Source: Neobacillus niacini (GTDB lineage Bacteria > Bacillota > Bacilli > Bacillales > Cytobacillaceae). Taken from it: 64,000 nt of DNA. Positions 36,972 to 46,640 of the stretch are shown here, piece by piece (position 1 is the stretch's first letter; every line of letters starts with the position of its first letter). The stretch lies in the NCBI RefSeq assembly GCF_019749295.1, contig NZ_JACWFG010000004.1, positions 124,001 to 188,000 on the forward strand, written 5' to 3'. Position numbers and translations under genes: made by a program. The notes under the pieces are model-generated. The model ran no database searches. It saw only the letters and a list, made by a program, of their open reading frames with translations, and had not been told where the DNA came from.

Positions 36972-38756
36972 TTGAAAGATACATTTAGAAAGCTAAGAGT
37001 ACTCTTTGATAAAAGAGACAAGAAAAAGTTTTTATTACTTTTTATTATGATGATCATTGCCGCTATATTTGAAACGGCAGGAATTGGTTTAATAGTTCCT
37101 TTTGTTGGAATAGTAACAAATCCTACGATGATACAAGAACAACCGATTTTATCATTTGCATACAAATTGCTAAACTTTCAGTCCGTAAATACTTTTATTA
37201 TATTCGCTGTTGGAATTTTACTTACAGTCTTTATTTTAAAAAATGGCTATTTATTAGGGTTTTATTATTTACAATATAGAGTCATTTTTAATCAAAAAGT
37301 AAAACTTTCTAGTTTAATGTTTAAAGGGTATTTAACCAAACCTTATACATTCCATTTGCAACGAAACTCCGCTGAGCTCTTAAGAAATGTAAATGGTGAA
37401 GTGTCGAAAATATTTGATGGGATTCTCTTAGCAACTTTTCAATTGCTGACTGAGACTTTAGTCGTTTTTTCTATACTTTCTTTACTTATCATTACAGCGC
37501 CATTAGCTACTCTAACAGCTGGAATACTATTAGGTGGAAGTGTTTTTATTTTCTTTAAAATCTTCCGTAATAAGATTACTTATTTAGGAAAGGAAAATCA
37601 AAAAATAAGTCGTGAGGTCATTAAATGGGTCAATCAAGGATTAGGTGCTAGTAAAGAAATAAAGGTTTCAGGAAAGGAACATTACTTTGTAAATTCATAT
37701 GAAAAACAAAGTAGAATCATGGCTCGTAATACGATTTATAAAAATATGCTGGACCAAGTACCCAGGCTTTTCATCGAGACATTATTAGTTTCAGTTGTCC
37801 TTATTACGATGATTATTATTGTTTTTCAAGGAACAAATACAGCAAACCTTGTGGCTACTATGTCATTATTTGCAATGGCAGCTTTTCGTCTTATGCCTTC
37901 AATAAATAGAATTGTTGCTAGCCTATCAACAATACGATTCAGTCAACCAGCGTTAACAGTAGTTTATAAAGATTTAATTGAAGACAATTTAGGAAGAAAA
38001 CCAAAATCTGAAAATGAAATCAATGAATCAAAACCAGTAAAGGTGGCTAAAGGTGAGAAAACATTCAAAAAATCGATTAATTTGGAAAAAGTATACTTCC
38101 GTTATCCAAACCAAGATGATTATTCAATAAATGATGTATCTTTAACCATCCCAATTGGTAATTCAGTTGCTTTTGTTGGAACTTCTGGTGCTGGTAAAAC
38201 AACTATTGTTGATATTATACTGGGTCTCTTGGAACCTGAGAAGGGTCTAGTATTTATAGATGGGAAGGAGCTAAATGAACTTTTGCCAACCTGGAAAAGT
38301 AAAATTGGTTATATCCCACAATCCATTTATTTATCAGATGAAACCATTAGGAAAAATGTTGCATTTGGAATAGATGATAATGACATCGATGAACTTGCTG
38401 TTCAAAAGGCAATAAAAGATGCTCAGTTAGAAAATTTTGTTGATTCACTTCCTGAAGGATTGGATACAATTGTCGGGGAGAGAGGAGTAAGGCTTTCTGG
38501 AGGACAACGCCAACGTATTGGGATTGCTAGGGCATTGTACTATAATCCTGAAATTATCTTTTTGGATGAAGCAACATCTGCTTTGGATAACAGTACTGAA
38601 AAAGAAATTATGAGAGCAATAGATGGTCTTAAAGGTGAGAAGACGTTAATCATTATTGCTCATAGACTAAGTACAATAGAAAATTGCGATATTGTATTTA
38701 AAGTGGATAAAGGAAGGTTAGTAACTGTAGATCACAAATTAATGCGGTCGATGTAA
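36972..38756 (+). CDS. ABC-type flippase/exporter, probably for lipid-linked oligosaccharide (PglK-like)
   Basis: This protein of about 594 aa is a half transporter with six membrane helices (about 20-320) and an ATPase with Walker A GTSGAGKTT, signature LSGGQRQRIGIARAL and Walker B IIFLDEATS. Its neighbours are all polysaccharide genes, so a PglK-like lipid-oligosaccharide flippase role fits better than drug export. TTG 36972 (8 bases after AAGGTG) is preferred; the frame also contains GTG 36963 inside that site. No Wzx was seen in this window. Confidence 0.85.
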   Translation: MKDTFRKLRVLFDKRDKKKFLLLFIMMIIAAIFETAGIGLIVPFVGIVTNPTMIQEQPILSFAYKLLNFQSVNTFIIFAVGILLTVFILKNGYLLGFYYLQYRVIFNQKVKLSSLMFKGYLTKPYTFHLQRNSAELLRNVNGEVSKIFDGILLATFQLLTETLVVFSILSLLIITAPLATLTAGILLGGSVFIFFKIFRNKITYLGKENQKISREVIKWVNQGLGASKEIKVSGKEHYFVNSYEKQSRIMARNTIYKNMLDQVPRLFIETLLVSVVLITMIIIVFQGTNTANLVATMSLFAMAAFRLMPSINRIVASLSTIRFSQPALTVVYKDLIEDNLGRKPKSENEINESKPVKVAKGEKTFKKSINLEKVYFRYPNQDDYSINDVSLTIPIGNSVAFVGTSGAGKTTIVDIILGLLEPEKGLVFIDGKELNELLPTWKSKIGYIPQSIYLSDETIRKNVAFGIDDNDIDELAVQKAIKDAQLENFVDSLPEGLDTIVGERGVRLSGGQRQRIGIARALYYNPEIIFLDEATSALDNSTEKEIMRAIDGLKGEKTLIIIAHRLSTIENCDIVFKVDKGRLVTVDHKLMRSM

Positions 38757-38799
38757 AAATAAATTTATATGTCAATTCATTAAGAAAGGAGGGAATAAG

Positions 38800-39858
38800 G
38801 TGCTTCCTAAAATCAGTGTTGTGATACCAGTTTATAATGTTGAAAATTATTTACATCGTTGTGTTGATAGTGTGCTAAAGCAAACATTTCAGGATTTTGA
38901 AATAATATTAATTAACGACGGATCCAAGGATAGTTCTGGTAAAATTTGTGATGAATATGCAAAAAAGGATAAACGGATAAAAGTCATCCATAAAAAAAAT
39001 GCTAGAGTTTCAGCAGCTAGAAATGACGGTATTAAAATGGCAAAAGGAAAATATGTAAGCTTTATTGATTCGGATGATTGGATTGAACCCGCAATGTACC
39101 AGGAAATGTTTAACAAAGCTGAAGATTTAGATCTGGATTTTATTATGTGTGATTACAAAAAAAAATCAAACAATTATGAGGATAAACGAACACAATCAAT
39201 TAGAGGAGGGTACTATTCAAAGTATGACATAAAGAATGAACTGTACCAAAGTTTAATAATGTTTGAAAATATCGAATATCCGCCTACCATTTCAAATTGG
39301 GTTTGTTTATTTAATTTAAATTTCCTTAAATCAAATAGTTTATACTACGATGAGGATATACACTACGATGAAGATTCTATATTGGGCACGAAGATTATGT
39401 ATCATGCAACTAATTTTTACTATTTAAAAGGTCATCATTATTATAACTACTTTTACAATCCAAATTCTACTACCAATACATATAATGAAAAAAAGTGGAT
39501 TTCTTTCCTTAAAATTAATGAAAGGTTAGTGAAGTATTTTGGCAACAATATTGAATTTGATTTTTCTAGACAAATTAAAATTAATATGTTGTATCTAACA
39601 TTATCTGCATTGGGACAAATAAAATATTCTGAGAAAGGCGGGAAAGAACGATTAAATATGATTAAAAAAATCATGTTTCATCCGAAAGTTATTGAAATAT
39701 TCAAAGACTTTAAAATACCTAACGTTTCTTGGAAGACGAAAATTATTATTATTCTAATTAAGTATAAAATGGTTAGACCATATAGTTTATTAGTGTTGAA
39801 AAATCGAAGGCCCAGCATATTACATTTTACTGATGAGTTACTAGATAAACAAAAATAG
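38800..39858 (+). CDS. GT2 family glycosyltransferase
   Basis: This 352-aa GT-A enzyme has the GT2 opening (ISVVIPVYNVENYLHRCVDS), the nucleotide site INDGSKDSSGKICDEYA and the metal-binding DSDDW at about residue 90. It starts at GTG 38800 behind AAAGGAGGG. No membrane segments. The sugar and linkage are unknown. Confidence 0.9.
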   Translation: MLPKISVVIPVYNVENYLHRCVDSVLKQTFQDFEIILINDGSKDSSGKICDEYAKKDKRIKVIHKKNARVSAARNDGIKMAKGKYVSFIDSDDWIEPAMYQEMFNKAEDLDLDFIMCDYKKKSNNYEDKRTQSIRGGYYSKYDIKNELYQSLIMFENIEYPPTISNWVCLFNLNFLKSNSLYYDEDIHYDEDSILGTKIMYHATNFYYLKGHHYYNYFYNPNSTTNTYNEKKWISFLKINERLVKYFGNNIEFDFSRQIKINMLYLTLSALGQIKYSEKGGKERLNMIKKIMFHPKVIEIFKDFKIPNVSWKTKIIIILIKYKMVRPYSLLVLKNRRPSILHFTDELLDKQK

Positions 39859-39897
39859 AAGACAAAATAAATCATAAGTACATTGTGAGGTTAAATT

Positions 39898-41073
39898 TTG
39901 AAAAAAAAAGTTTTGTTTGTAAACGGTCATTTAAATGTTGGCGGGGTTGAGAACTCTCTGATAAATGTGCTAAAAAGTATTGACTATAATTATTATGAAG
40001 TTGATCTGATATTATTTGAAGGGCTTGGTGATTATGCTAATGAAGTCCCAATAGAAGTAAATATTATTTACTACGATTTGTCAAAAGCGTATGGACCAAT
40101 TAAGCAGTGTTTTTTAGAGAACATAAAAAAAAGGAATTGGTTCGCGTTAGGACTTAGATTAATATTCTTGCTAGAGAAAATAATGGGAGTAAAGACATTA
40201 TATCTAGCTAAGCCACTTTTTAATTTACATAAAGAATATGACTGTGCCATTGCATATCGAGTTGGCATCTGCACTGATTTTGTTGGATATATCATTAACA
40301 GTAAAAAGAAGGTAACCTGGTGGCATCACGGAACATATGATTATCCAGAAAATCAAACAAAACGATGGATTGAAGTTTTCAAAAATTTTAACAAGATAAT
40401 AGCCGTATCGGATAGCAGCAAGGAAATGCTAATAAATAATATTAATGAGATAAATAATAAAATCATTACAATCCCCAATATTATTAACGTTGATGAAATT
40501 CAACACAAAGCAAATGAAGGAACAAGTTTGGAGATTAATAGTAATGAAACTATAAGTCTATTGAGTGTAGGTAGACTATCACCTGAAAAGGGTATGATTA
40601 ATTGTGTACATGCCTGTAAAAAGCTAGTTGACAACGGGTATAAAGTAAAATGGTATCTCATAGGGGAAGGTACGGAACGATATGTGATTGAAAGATGTAT
40701 TAAAGATTATCAATTAGAAAATAATATCTATCTTTTAGGTGCTATCTCCAATCCTTACCCATATATAAAAAATGCATATATATACGTACATCCCTCTCTT
40801 GTTGAGTCATTGTCAATTACGGTATTGGAAGCCCTAGCTATAAATACACCTGTTACTGTTGCGAAGTCCATGGGGCCTGAGGAGTTTATCCGACATAAAG
40901 AAAATGGTTTACTAGTGGATCCAACCCCAGATGCTTTATTTAATGGGATTGTTTCTTTAATTAAGAATTATAAACTATATAACCAATTGAAAAATGATAA
41001 AAGTGATGTATTAAAAAATTACAGTCCGGAAGTAATAATGAAAAAAATATATGATTTAATCGAGGCTGGCTAG
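39898..41073 (+). CDS. GT4 family glycosyltransferase, paralogue of the one at 35540
   Basis: This 391-aa GT-B enzyme opens with VNGHLNVGGVENSLINVL, aligning with the same segment of the 35540 gene. It shares SVGRLSPEKG, NPYPYIKNAYIYVHPS and a C-terminal E-x7-E (VESLSITVLEALAIN). Start TTG 39898 after GAGGTT. Likely arose by duplication within the locus and adds a different sugar or linkage. Confidence 0.9.
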   Translation: MKKKVLFVNGHLNVGGVENSLINVLKSIDYNYYEVDLILFEGLGDYANEVPIEVNIIYYDLSKAYGPIKQCFLENIKKRNWFALGLRLIFLLEKIMGVKTLYLAKPLFNLHKEYDCAIAYRVGICTDFVGYIINSKKKVTWWHHGTYDYPENQTKRWIEVFKNFNKIIAVSDSSKEMLINNINEINNKIITIPNIINVDEIQHKANEGTSLEINSNETISLLSVGRLSPEKGMINCVHACKKLVDNGYKVKWYLIGEGTERYVIERCIKDYQLENNIYLLGAISNPYPYIKNAYIYVHPSLVESLSITVLEALAINTPVTVAKSMGPEEFIRHKENGLLVDPTPDALFNGIVSLIKNYKLYNQLKNDKSDVLKNYSPEVIMKKIYDLIEAG

Positions 41074-41077
41074 CATT

Positions 41078-41863
41078 ATGAAAAATGTTAAAAGATCAAT
41101 GTTTGAATTAAATTATAGAACTAAAAAATATATAAAGGAATCCATATTCCCCATTTCAAGTAACGGAAAAAACATTAAAACGCTAAAAAATCTTCATTTA
41201 AGTAAACGCTGTTTTATAATTGGTAATGGTCCAAGTTTAATACCTAAGGACCTTGATAAATTAAAAAATGAGATTACTTTTGCTTTTAATCGAATTTACT
41301 ATATTTTCGATAAAACTGATTGGCGGCCCACATATTACTGTTCTGAAGATGATAAAACAATTTTTAAAAGTAAAGAAGAGATTAATAATTTAAAGATAGA
41401 AGACAAATTTTTTCCTGTTAACTTTCCATGGGACTATAATATTCATTTTAAAAATGCAAATTATTATATCTTTAAGTTTGGTGATAGGAATGTCGAACCG
41501 AGGTTTTCTGAAGACATCGTTAAAGGCATTTACTGGGGAAATACAGTAGCTTATACGGCCATTCAAATGGCAGTTTACATGGGAATCAAAGAGATTTATC
41601 TATTAGGTGTTGACCATAATTTCAGTAAGATGATAAACGATATAGGCGAAATTGTAATTGATGAAAAAGCAAAAGATTATTTTATTGAAAAGTATAATAC
41701 AGACAAAGAGGATTTATATATTCCTAATATTGAAATGTCAACCAGGGCATTTATTGCTGCGAAAAAATATGCAGACAATCACAATATAAAAATATACAAC
41801 GCAACACGTGGAGGGAAATTAGAAGTCTTTGAGAGAGTAGATTTTGATAAAATATTATTTTGA
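41078..41863 (+). CDS. DUF115/GT42-like putative CMP-sugar glycosyltransferase, copy 1
   Basis: This 261-aa protein has RCFIIGNGPSLIPKDLDKL near residue 47, GNTVAYTAIQMAVYMGIKEI in the middle, LLGVDHNF, and YNATRGGKLEVFERV near the end. These match the DUF115/MAF_flag10 group and the plan of GT42 sialyltransferases (GNGPSL near the start, YMCAVAIALGYKEIYLSGID later). Those enzymes use CMP-activated ulosonic acids. It directly precedes the Kdo genes, so a CMP-Kdo transferase is the simplest inference. Two paralogues lie at 45836 and 46641. Confidence 0.75.
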   Translation: MKNVKRSMFELNYRTKKYIKESIFPISSNGKNIKTLKNLHLSKRCFIIGNGPSLIPKDLDKLKNEITFAFNRIYYIFDKTDWRPTYYCSEDDKTIFKSKEEINNLKIEDKFFPVNFPWDYNIHFKNANYYIFKFGDRNVEPRFSEDIVKGIYWGNTVAYTAIQMAVYMGIKEIYLLGVDHNFSKMINDIGEIVIDEKAKDYFIEKYNTDKEDLYIPNIEMSTRAFIAAKKYADNHNIKIYNATRGGKLEVFERVDFDKILF

Positions 41864-41879
41864 AAGTGTGGTTTCAAAT

Positions 41880-42674
41880 ATGAGAATAGTTGGAGTAATA
41901 CCTGCAAGAGGCGGGTCTGCCAGATTTTATAATAAACCCTTAGCAAATATTTTTGGAAAACCTATGGTTTGGTGGGTCTATACACATTCTAAAGAAGTTG
42001 AATGTTTTGAAGAAGTGTATATTGCTACAGACAGCGAAGAAATTAAATCAGTATGTGAAAACTTTGGTGCAAAAGTAATTATGACTTCAAAGGAACATGA
42101 TACAGCAACGGAAAGGCTTTATGAAGTATCGGATAAAATAGATGCAGATCTATATGTAATGGTTAATGGTGATGAGCCAGTCATAGAAGCCAAGGATATT
42201 GTAAAATGTATCCCAGCAGATTTAAAGAAAGATGAATTTTATGTCTCTAACCTAATGACTAACTTTACTGACCCTGTTGAAGTGGTTGATACAACGAACT
42301 TAAAAATAGTAACAAATAAAGATGGGATATGTTTATTCATTTCTCGCAGTCCTATTCCGTTTCCTAAGGGTGGTATGAATTATACTTACCAGAAATTTGT
42401 GGGGGTAGGGGCATTTACTAAAAAAGCTCTTCAATATTACCATGATACACCAAGAGGACCAATTGAAAAAATTGAGGAAAATGACTCTTTTAGATTTATT
42501 GAGAATAGGAAGGACATTTATTATATTAACGCATATTGTAAAACAATCTCAGTCGATACTCCTAAAGATATTGAAAAGGTTGAAGAGTATATGTTAGCAA
42601 GTGGGAAACATCCAGATTATACACTTAATAATGAGACAGATACAGATTTTATTATTTTAGGAGGAAGAAAATAA
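41880..42674 (+). CDS. kdsB: CMP-Kdo synthetase
   Basis: This 264-aa cytidylyltransferase has the Kdo-type N-terminus [18 protein letters not shown] with [11 protein letters not shown], the [10 protein letters not shown] segment and [13 protein letters not shown]. It would activate Kdo with CTP. The next three genes encode the rest of the Kdo pathway, which supports this over a sialic acid synthetase; a separate NeuA-like gene lies at 49973. I start at ATG 41880 ([13 protein letters not shown]) rather than inside the upstream gene. Confidence 0.88.
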   Translation: MRIVGVIPARGGSARFYNKPLANIFGKPMVWWVYTHSKEVECFEEVYIATDSEEIKSVCENFGAKVIMTSKEHDTATERLYEVSDKIDADLYVMVNGDEPVIEAKDIVKCIPADLKKDEFYVSNLMTNFTDPVEVVDTTNLKIVTNKDGICLFISRSPIPFPKGGMNYTYQKFVGVGAFTKKALQYYHDTPRGPIEKIEENDSFRFIENRKDIYYINAYCKTISVDTPKDIEKVEEYMLASGKHPDYTLNNETDTDFIILGGRK

Positions 42675-42675
42675 A

Positions 42676-43515
42676 ATGAAAACAATGAAAGTCGGTAATA
42701 TTACAGTAGATAATAATATATTTACGCTGATTGCTGGTCCTTGTGTAATAGAATCAGAACCACAAGTGATGGAAGTGGCAGCAAGGATGAAAGACATTAC
42801 AGGATTACTTGGTATTCCTTTTATTTTTAAGTCTTCGTTCGATAAAGCGAACAGAACGTCCGTTTCAGCGTTCAGAGGTCCCGGTATAAATGAAGGCTTA
42901 CGTATTCTTAAAAGAGTAAAAGAAGAGTTAGGGATACCTGTAGTAACTGATATTCATGAACCTTATCAAGCAGGGATTGCTGCTGAGGTTGTAGATATGC
43001 TTCAAATACCAGCCTTCCTATGCAGACAAACAGATTTGTTAATAGCAGCAGCAGAAACAGGATTGCCAGTTAACATTAAGAAAGCACAGTTTTTATCGGC
43101 TAGAGATATGGTAAATGTCATTAAAAAGGTAAAAGAATCAGGTAATGAGAATATTCTATTGTGTGAAAGAGGTAATACTTTCGGTTATAACAATTTAGTT
43201 GTCGATATGACAAGCATCATCGAAATGAAAAAGTTCGGCTATCCAGTTGTTTTTGATGCTACACACAGTGTTCAAAAGCCAGGTGGAAACTTAACTTCCA
43301 CTGGTGGTAATCGTGAGTATGTGGAACATTTAGCGAAAGCAGCTTTAGCAGTAGGTGCAGATGCACTATTTATGGAAGTTCATGAAGACCCTGACAATGC
43401 TAAGTCAGATGGACCCAATATGGTTAAACTTGATGAGATGGAAGGCATCCTTAAAAAGCTAATTAAAGTATATAAGGCGGTGCATGATGTTGAATCAATT
43501 AGCCTCTCGAACTGA
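42676..43515 (+). CDS. kdsA: Kdo-8-phosphate synthase
   Basis: This 279-aa TIM-barrel enzyme condenses arabinose-5-phosphate with PEP. Signatures: [14 protein letters not shown] near residue 18, [54 protein letters not shown] and [11 protein letters not shown]. The Cys in AGPC suggests the metal-dependent class (the non-metal class has Asn there). KdsA is a hallmark of Gram-negative lipopolysaccharide and capsule synthesis and is not normally found in Bacillus. It overlaps kdsD by 32 bases. Confidence 0.95.
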   Translation: MKTMKVGNITVDNNIFTLIAGPCVIESEPQVMEVAARMKDITGLLGIPFIFKSSFDKANRTSVSAFRGPGINEGLRILKRVKEELGIPVVTDIHEPYQAGIAAEVVDMLQIPAFLCRQTDLLIAAAETGLPVNIKKAQFLSARDMVNVIKKVKESGNENILLCERGNTFGYNNLVVDMTSIIEMKKFGYPVVFDATHSVQKPGGNLTSTGGNREYVEHLAKAALAVGADALFMEVHEDPDNAKSDGPNMVKLDEMEGILKKLIKVYKAVHDVESISLSN

Positions 43516-44497
43516 ATTGAAAAATGCTCATCTAATAGATATTCTTTCTGAATCTAGATTTGTTTTTGAAACTGAAGTAAATGCAATAAACCAAGTAAAA
43601 GACGCTTTAGATGATAGGTTTGTAAGAATAGTAGAATTAATATCTAATTGTACCGGCAAGGTAATTGTAACAGGTATGGGGAAACCTGGACATGTTTCTA
43701 GAAAGATTGCTGCAACCATGTCAAGTCTTGGAACTTCATCTTTTTTTCTACATCCTGCGGAGGCACTCCATGGAGACTTAGGAATGGTTTCGTCAAATGA
43801 TATAGTTATAGCCATTAGCTATAGTGGAGAAAGTGAAGAGATTACAAGAATCCTTCCAAACATAAAGATGATTGGTGCAACACTAATAGGAATTTCGGGG
43901 AATCAAAATTCATCTCTCATAAAATATAGTGATTACTCGTTTGTGTTTCCTAAATTTAAGGAAGCTTGTGCTATGAATCTAGCACCTACATCAAGTACAA
44001 CGGTTGAATTGGTTTTAGGAGATGCACTAGCAGTTTGTTTATCGAAAATCTATGGATTCCAAGAGCATAATTACGCATTGTACCATCCAGCAGGATCTCT
44101 TGGGAAAAAACTGCTAATCAAAGTTAAAGATATTATGCATGAAGGGGACAAAAATGCAGTTGTAAAGGCTGGGACTAAGTTAAAGGATGCCATTATTGAA
44201 ATGAGTACTAAAGCGATAGGAATTATTAATATTGTAAATGAACTTAATGTATTAGTCGGAGTCTTTACGGATGGTGATTTAAGAAGAACGTTTACAAGAG
44301 AAGTGGATGTGTTTGATTTATCTGTAGATGATGTAATGGCAAAAACACCATTATATATAGATTGTGAAATGCTTGCTGTAGATGCACTTAAGATGATGAA
44401 AGATAATAATATCTCTGCATTACCAATCGTTAAGGATAATAAACTGGTAGGAACAATAAGGGTTAACGATATTCTTGGAGTGGGGATAATCATATGA
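43484..44497 (+). CDS. kdsD: Arabinose-5-phosphate isomerase (SIS plus two CBS domains)
   Basis: This 337-aa protein has a SIS sugar-isomerase domain (about 40-175; [43 protein letters not shown]) and two CBS domains (about 205-335). It converts ribulose-5-phosphate to arabinose-5-phosphate, the KdsA substrate. Full-length with all motifs. Its stop overlaps the kdsC start (ATGA). Confidence 0.94.
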   Translation: MMLNQLASRTELKNAHLIDILSESRFVFETEVNAINQVKDALDDRFVRIVELISNCTGKVIVTGMGKPGHVSRKIAATMSSLGTSSFFLHPAEALHGDLGMVSSNDIVIAISYSGESEEITRILPNIKMIGATLIGISGNQNSSLIKYSDYSFVFPKFKEACAMNLAPTSSTTVELVLGDALAVCLSKIYGFQEHNYALYHPAGSLGKKLLIKVKDIMHEGDKNAVVKAGTKLKDAIIEMSTKAIGIINIVNELNVLVGVFTDGDLRRTFTREVDVFDLSVDDVMAKTPLYIDCEMLAVDALKMMKDNNISALPIVKDNKLVGTIRVNDILGVGIII

Positions 44498-45021
44498 TCA
44501 AAGATAAAGATCTATCAAAAATAAAAATGCTAGTTATGGATGTAGACGGTACTCTGACCGATGGGAAAATTTATGTAGGTGATAGTGGTGAGGTATTTAA
44601 AGCGTTTAATGTAAAAGATGGCTACCGGTTAATTAATATAGAAAAGTATAATATTATACCCGTTATCATAACTGGTAAGAAATCAGAGATTTTATCAAAA
44701 CGTGCTGCTGAACTAAAGATTGAAGAAGTTTATCAGGGTGTTGACGATAAACTGAAGGTTTTGGACGAGGTAATTAAAAGATACCAGTTCACATATGAAA
44801 ATGTTGCGTATATCGGTGACGACGTAAACGATATAGATTGTATGAAGGTATGCTATCTTAAAGCTTGCCCTGCTGATGCGATTGAAGAAGTTATTGAGGT
44901 AGTAGATTATATTTGTAAATCTAATGGTGGAAATGGAGCTGTTAGAGAATTTATTGATTTAATTGTAATGCGAGGGATATATCAGAATAGCAATACAATT
45001 AAAATAAGAAAGAACAATTAA
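44494..45021 (+). CDS. kdsC: Kdo-8-phosphate phosphatase (HAD family)
   Basis: This 175-aa HAD protein without a cap domain carries motif I (LVMDVDGTLTDGKIYVGDSG), motif II region (PVIITGKKSEI) and motif III/IV (YIGDDVNDIDCMKVC). This is the KdsC signature. It releases free Kdo for KdsB. With kdsB, kdsA and kdsD, the CMP-Kdo route from ribulose-5-phosphate is complete in 3.2 kb. Length is typical (about 170-190 aa). Confidence 0.93.
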   Translation: MIKDKDLSKIKMLVMDVDGTLTDGKIYVGDSGEVFKAFNVKDGYRLINIEKYNIIPVIITGKKSEILSKRAAELKIEEVYQGVDDKLKVLDEVIKRYQFTYENVAYIGDDVNDIDCMKVCYLKACPADAIEEVIEVVDYICKSNGGNGAVREFIDLIVMRGIYQNSNTIKIRKNN

Positions 45022-45071
45022 AAAACTTATGGAGTTAACTAAAATTGGGTCAATAAAAAAGGGGCTATTTA

Positions 45072-45632
45072 GTGCTGAAAATATTAAATTTCATAAAATC
45101 GAGAATTAGAAAATATTTACTTGAAGAGATTTGGCTTGAAGATTATAAAAAATTAGGCATGAAAATTGGAAAGAATTGTAAAATTCAAGCAGGTGTAACT
45201 TTTGATTATTCCTTTTGCTGGTTAATAAAAATTGGAAACAATGTAACAATTGCGCCAGAAGCTTTTATTCTGGCACATGATGCAAGTACAATGAAGGAAC
45301 TTCACTATACAAAGGTTGGATCTATTACAATAGAGGATAATGTTTTTATAGGAGCAAGAGCCTTAATTATGCCGGGGGTAACTATCGGAAAAAATTCAAT
45401 AGTTGCTGCAGGGAGTATTGTTACAAAATCAGTCCCAGAAAACTCTATAGTTGCAGGTAATCCTGCAAAAGTCATATCAACCACTAATGAGTACCTAGAA
45501 AAGAACAAAAAGTTATTCAAACAGTCTAGTGTTTATGACTATTCATACAAAGGGGACGCCACGAATTTAAAAAAAGAAAAGATGTTTGGTGAATTAGAGA
45601 ATAAAGTAGGGTACTTATTAGCACGAAAATAA
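45072..45632 (+). CDS. Hexapeptide-repeat O-acetyltransferase
   Basis: This 186-aa left-handed beta-helix acyltransferase (SITIEDNVFIGARALIMPG, TIGKNSIVAAGSIV, SIVAGNPAKVIS) has the conserved ILAHDAST loop with the catalytic His. It is related to maltose/galactoside acetyltransferases. Located between the Kdo genes and two CMP-sugar transferase candidates, it may acetylate Kdo, the nonulosonate or the polymer. Start GTG 45072. Confidence 0.85.
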   Translation: MLKILNFIKSRIRKYLLEEIWLEDYKKLGMKIGKNCKIQAGVTFDYSFCWLIKIGNNVTIAPEAFILAHDASTMKELHYTKVGSITIEDNVFIGARALIMPGVTIGKNSIVAAGSIVTKSVPENSIVAGNPAKVISTTNEYLEKNKKLFKQSSVYDYSYKGDATNLKKEKMFGELENKVGYLLARK

Positions 45633-45835
45633 ATTTAAATAGTAAAAATAAATTTTATTTAGTGCTTAATGAAAAAGAGGCAGACATAATTAATTTTTAA
45701 AGAATGTAAAGTGGATTATGGAAAAAAAGTAGCTGTTCTATCTGCGAATTGGAACCGTTATAGAGTTTATTGAATGATTATAAAAAAATGATGAACAAAT
45801 TATAATGTATAGGAATTAGAAATAGGAGATTTAAG

Positions 45836-46639
45836 ATGTTAAAAATAAAAAGAAGTATAATTAAAGTTTACAATAGACTATATCCAATAATCTTTTATAT
45901 TGTTAATTCTTTCTCAAAAGTAAATATCCCTTTAACAAAAAATAACTATAAAATACTAAGGTTAAAAAACAAATATAAGGGTGAGAGTTGTTTCATTATT
46001 GGTAATGGGCCAAGTCTGAAACCCGAGGATTTAGAAAGATTGAAAGGTGAAATTACATTTGCTTCTAATAAAATTTATAAAATTTTTAATAAAACTACTT
46101 GGAGACCAACATTCTTTATGGTCGTTGATCCAATAGTACTAGAAGAAAATGTAAAAGATATAAATTTAGTTGAGGCAAAAACAAAATTCACATTAAAGGC
46201 TTATAAAAATTCATTTAATGCAGATATATATTTTAATAATAATCTTTATAAGAATAAACGAGGTACTTTTTCAACTAATATTATGGAATCTTTATACTCG
46301 TCAGGGACTGTCTCTTTCCATCTACTTCAAATAGCTCATTATATGGGGTTTTCAGAAGTATTTTTGATTGGGCATGATTACAATTTCAAAGGAGCAATTT
46401 CAAAAACAAAAGATTTATCCTTCCTAAAAAAAGAGGATAATTCACAAATTTATTTTAGTGAAGATTACATTAGAAAAGATGAAAAGAAGGCAGGTCAGGC
46501 TCCGGAAGAGATGTATGATGGAATGGAAAAGGCGAAAATAGTATATGAAAATTCGGGCAGAAATATATATAATGCAACACGGGTTACTTACCTGGATGTA
46601 TTTGAACAGAAGAATTTTGATGAATTGTGTGGAGATTAA
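45836..46639 (+). CDS. DUF115/GT42-like putative CMP-sugar glycosyltransferase, copy 2
   Basis: This 267-aa paralogue of the 41078 gene has ESCFIIGNGPSLKPEDLERL, TWRPTFF, SGTVSFHLLQIAHYMGFSEV, LIGHDYNF and YNATRVTYLDVFEQ. Compared with the other two copies, GVDHNF reads GHDYNF and the final RGGKLEVF box is degenerate, so specificity may differ. GGAG precedes the ATG, and copy 3 starts one base after its stop. Confidence 0.72.
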   Translation: MLKIKRSIIKVYNRLYPIIFYIVNSFSKVNIPLTKNNYKILRLKNKYKGESCFIIGNGPSLKPEDLERLKGEITFASNKIYKIFNKTTWRPTFFMVVDPIVLEENVKDINLVEAKTKFTLKAYKNSFNADIYFNNNLYKNKRGTFSTNIMESLYSSGTVSFHLLQIAHYMGFSEVFLIGHDYNFKGAISKTKDLSFLKKEDNSQIYFSEDYIRKDEKKAGQAPEEMYDGMEKAKIVYENSGRNIYNATRVTYLDVFEQKNFDELCGD

Positions 46640-46640
46640 A

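Noticed and set aside
41880..42674. Reading this gene as a second CMP-sialate synthetase
   Set aside because: VNGDEP and the order kdsB-A-D-C fit Kdo activation, and a separate NeuA-type enzyme is present at 49973.
44071..44493. 140-codon minus-strand ORF across kdsD
   Set aside because: It is the antisense of the conserved CBS region. Its hydrophobic look comes from the reverse of the coding frame.
45690..45760. Further SinR-type site (GTTCTATC...GGAAC)
   Set aside because: Arms are too far apart and do not match the 16-bp palindrome.
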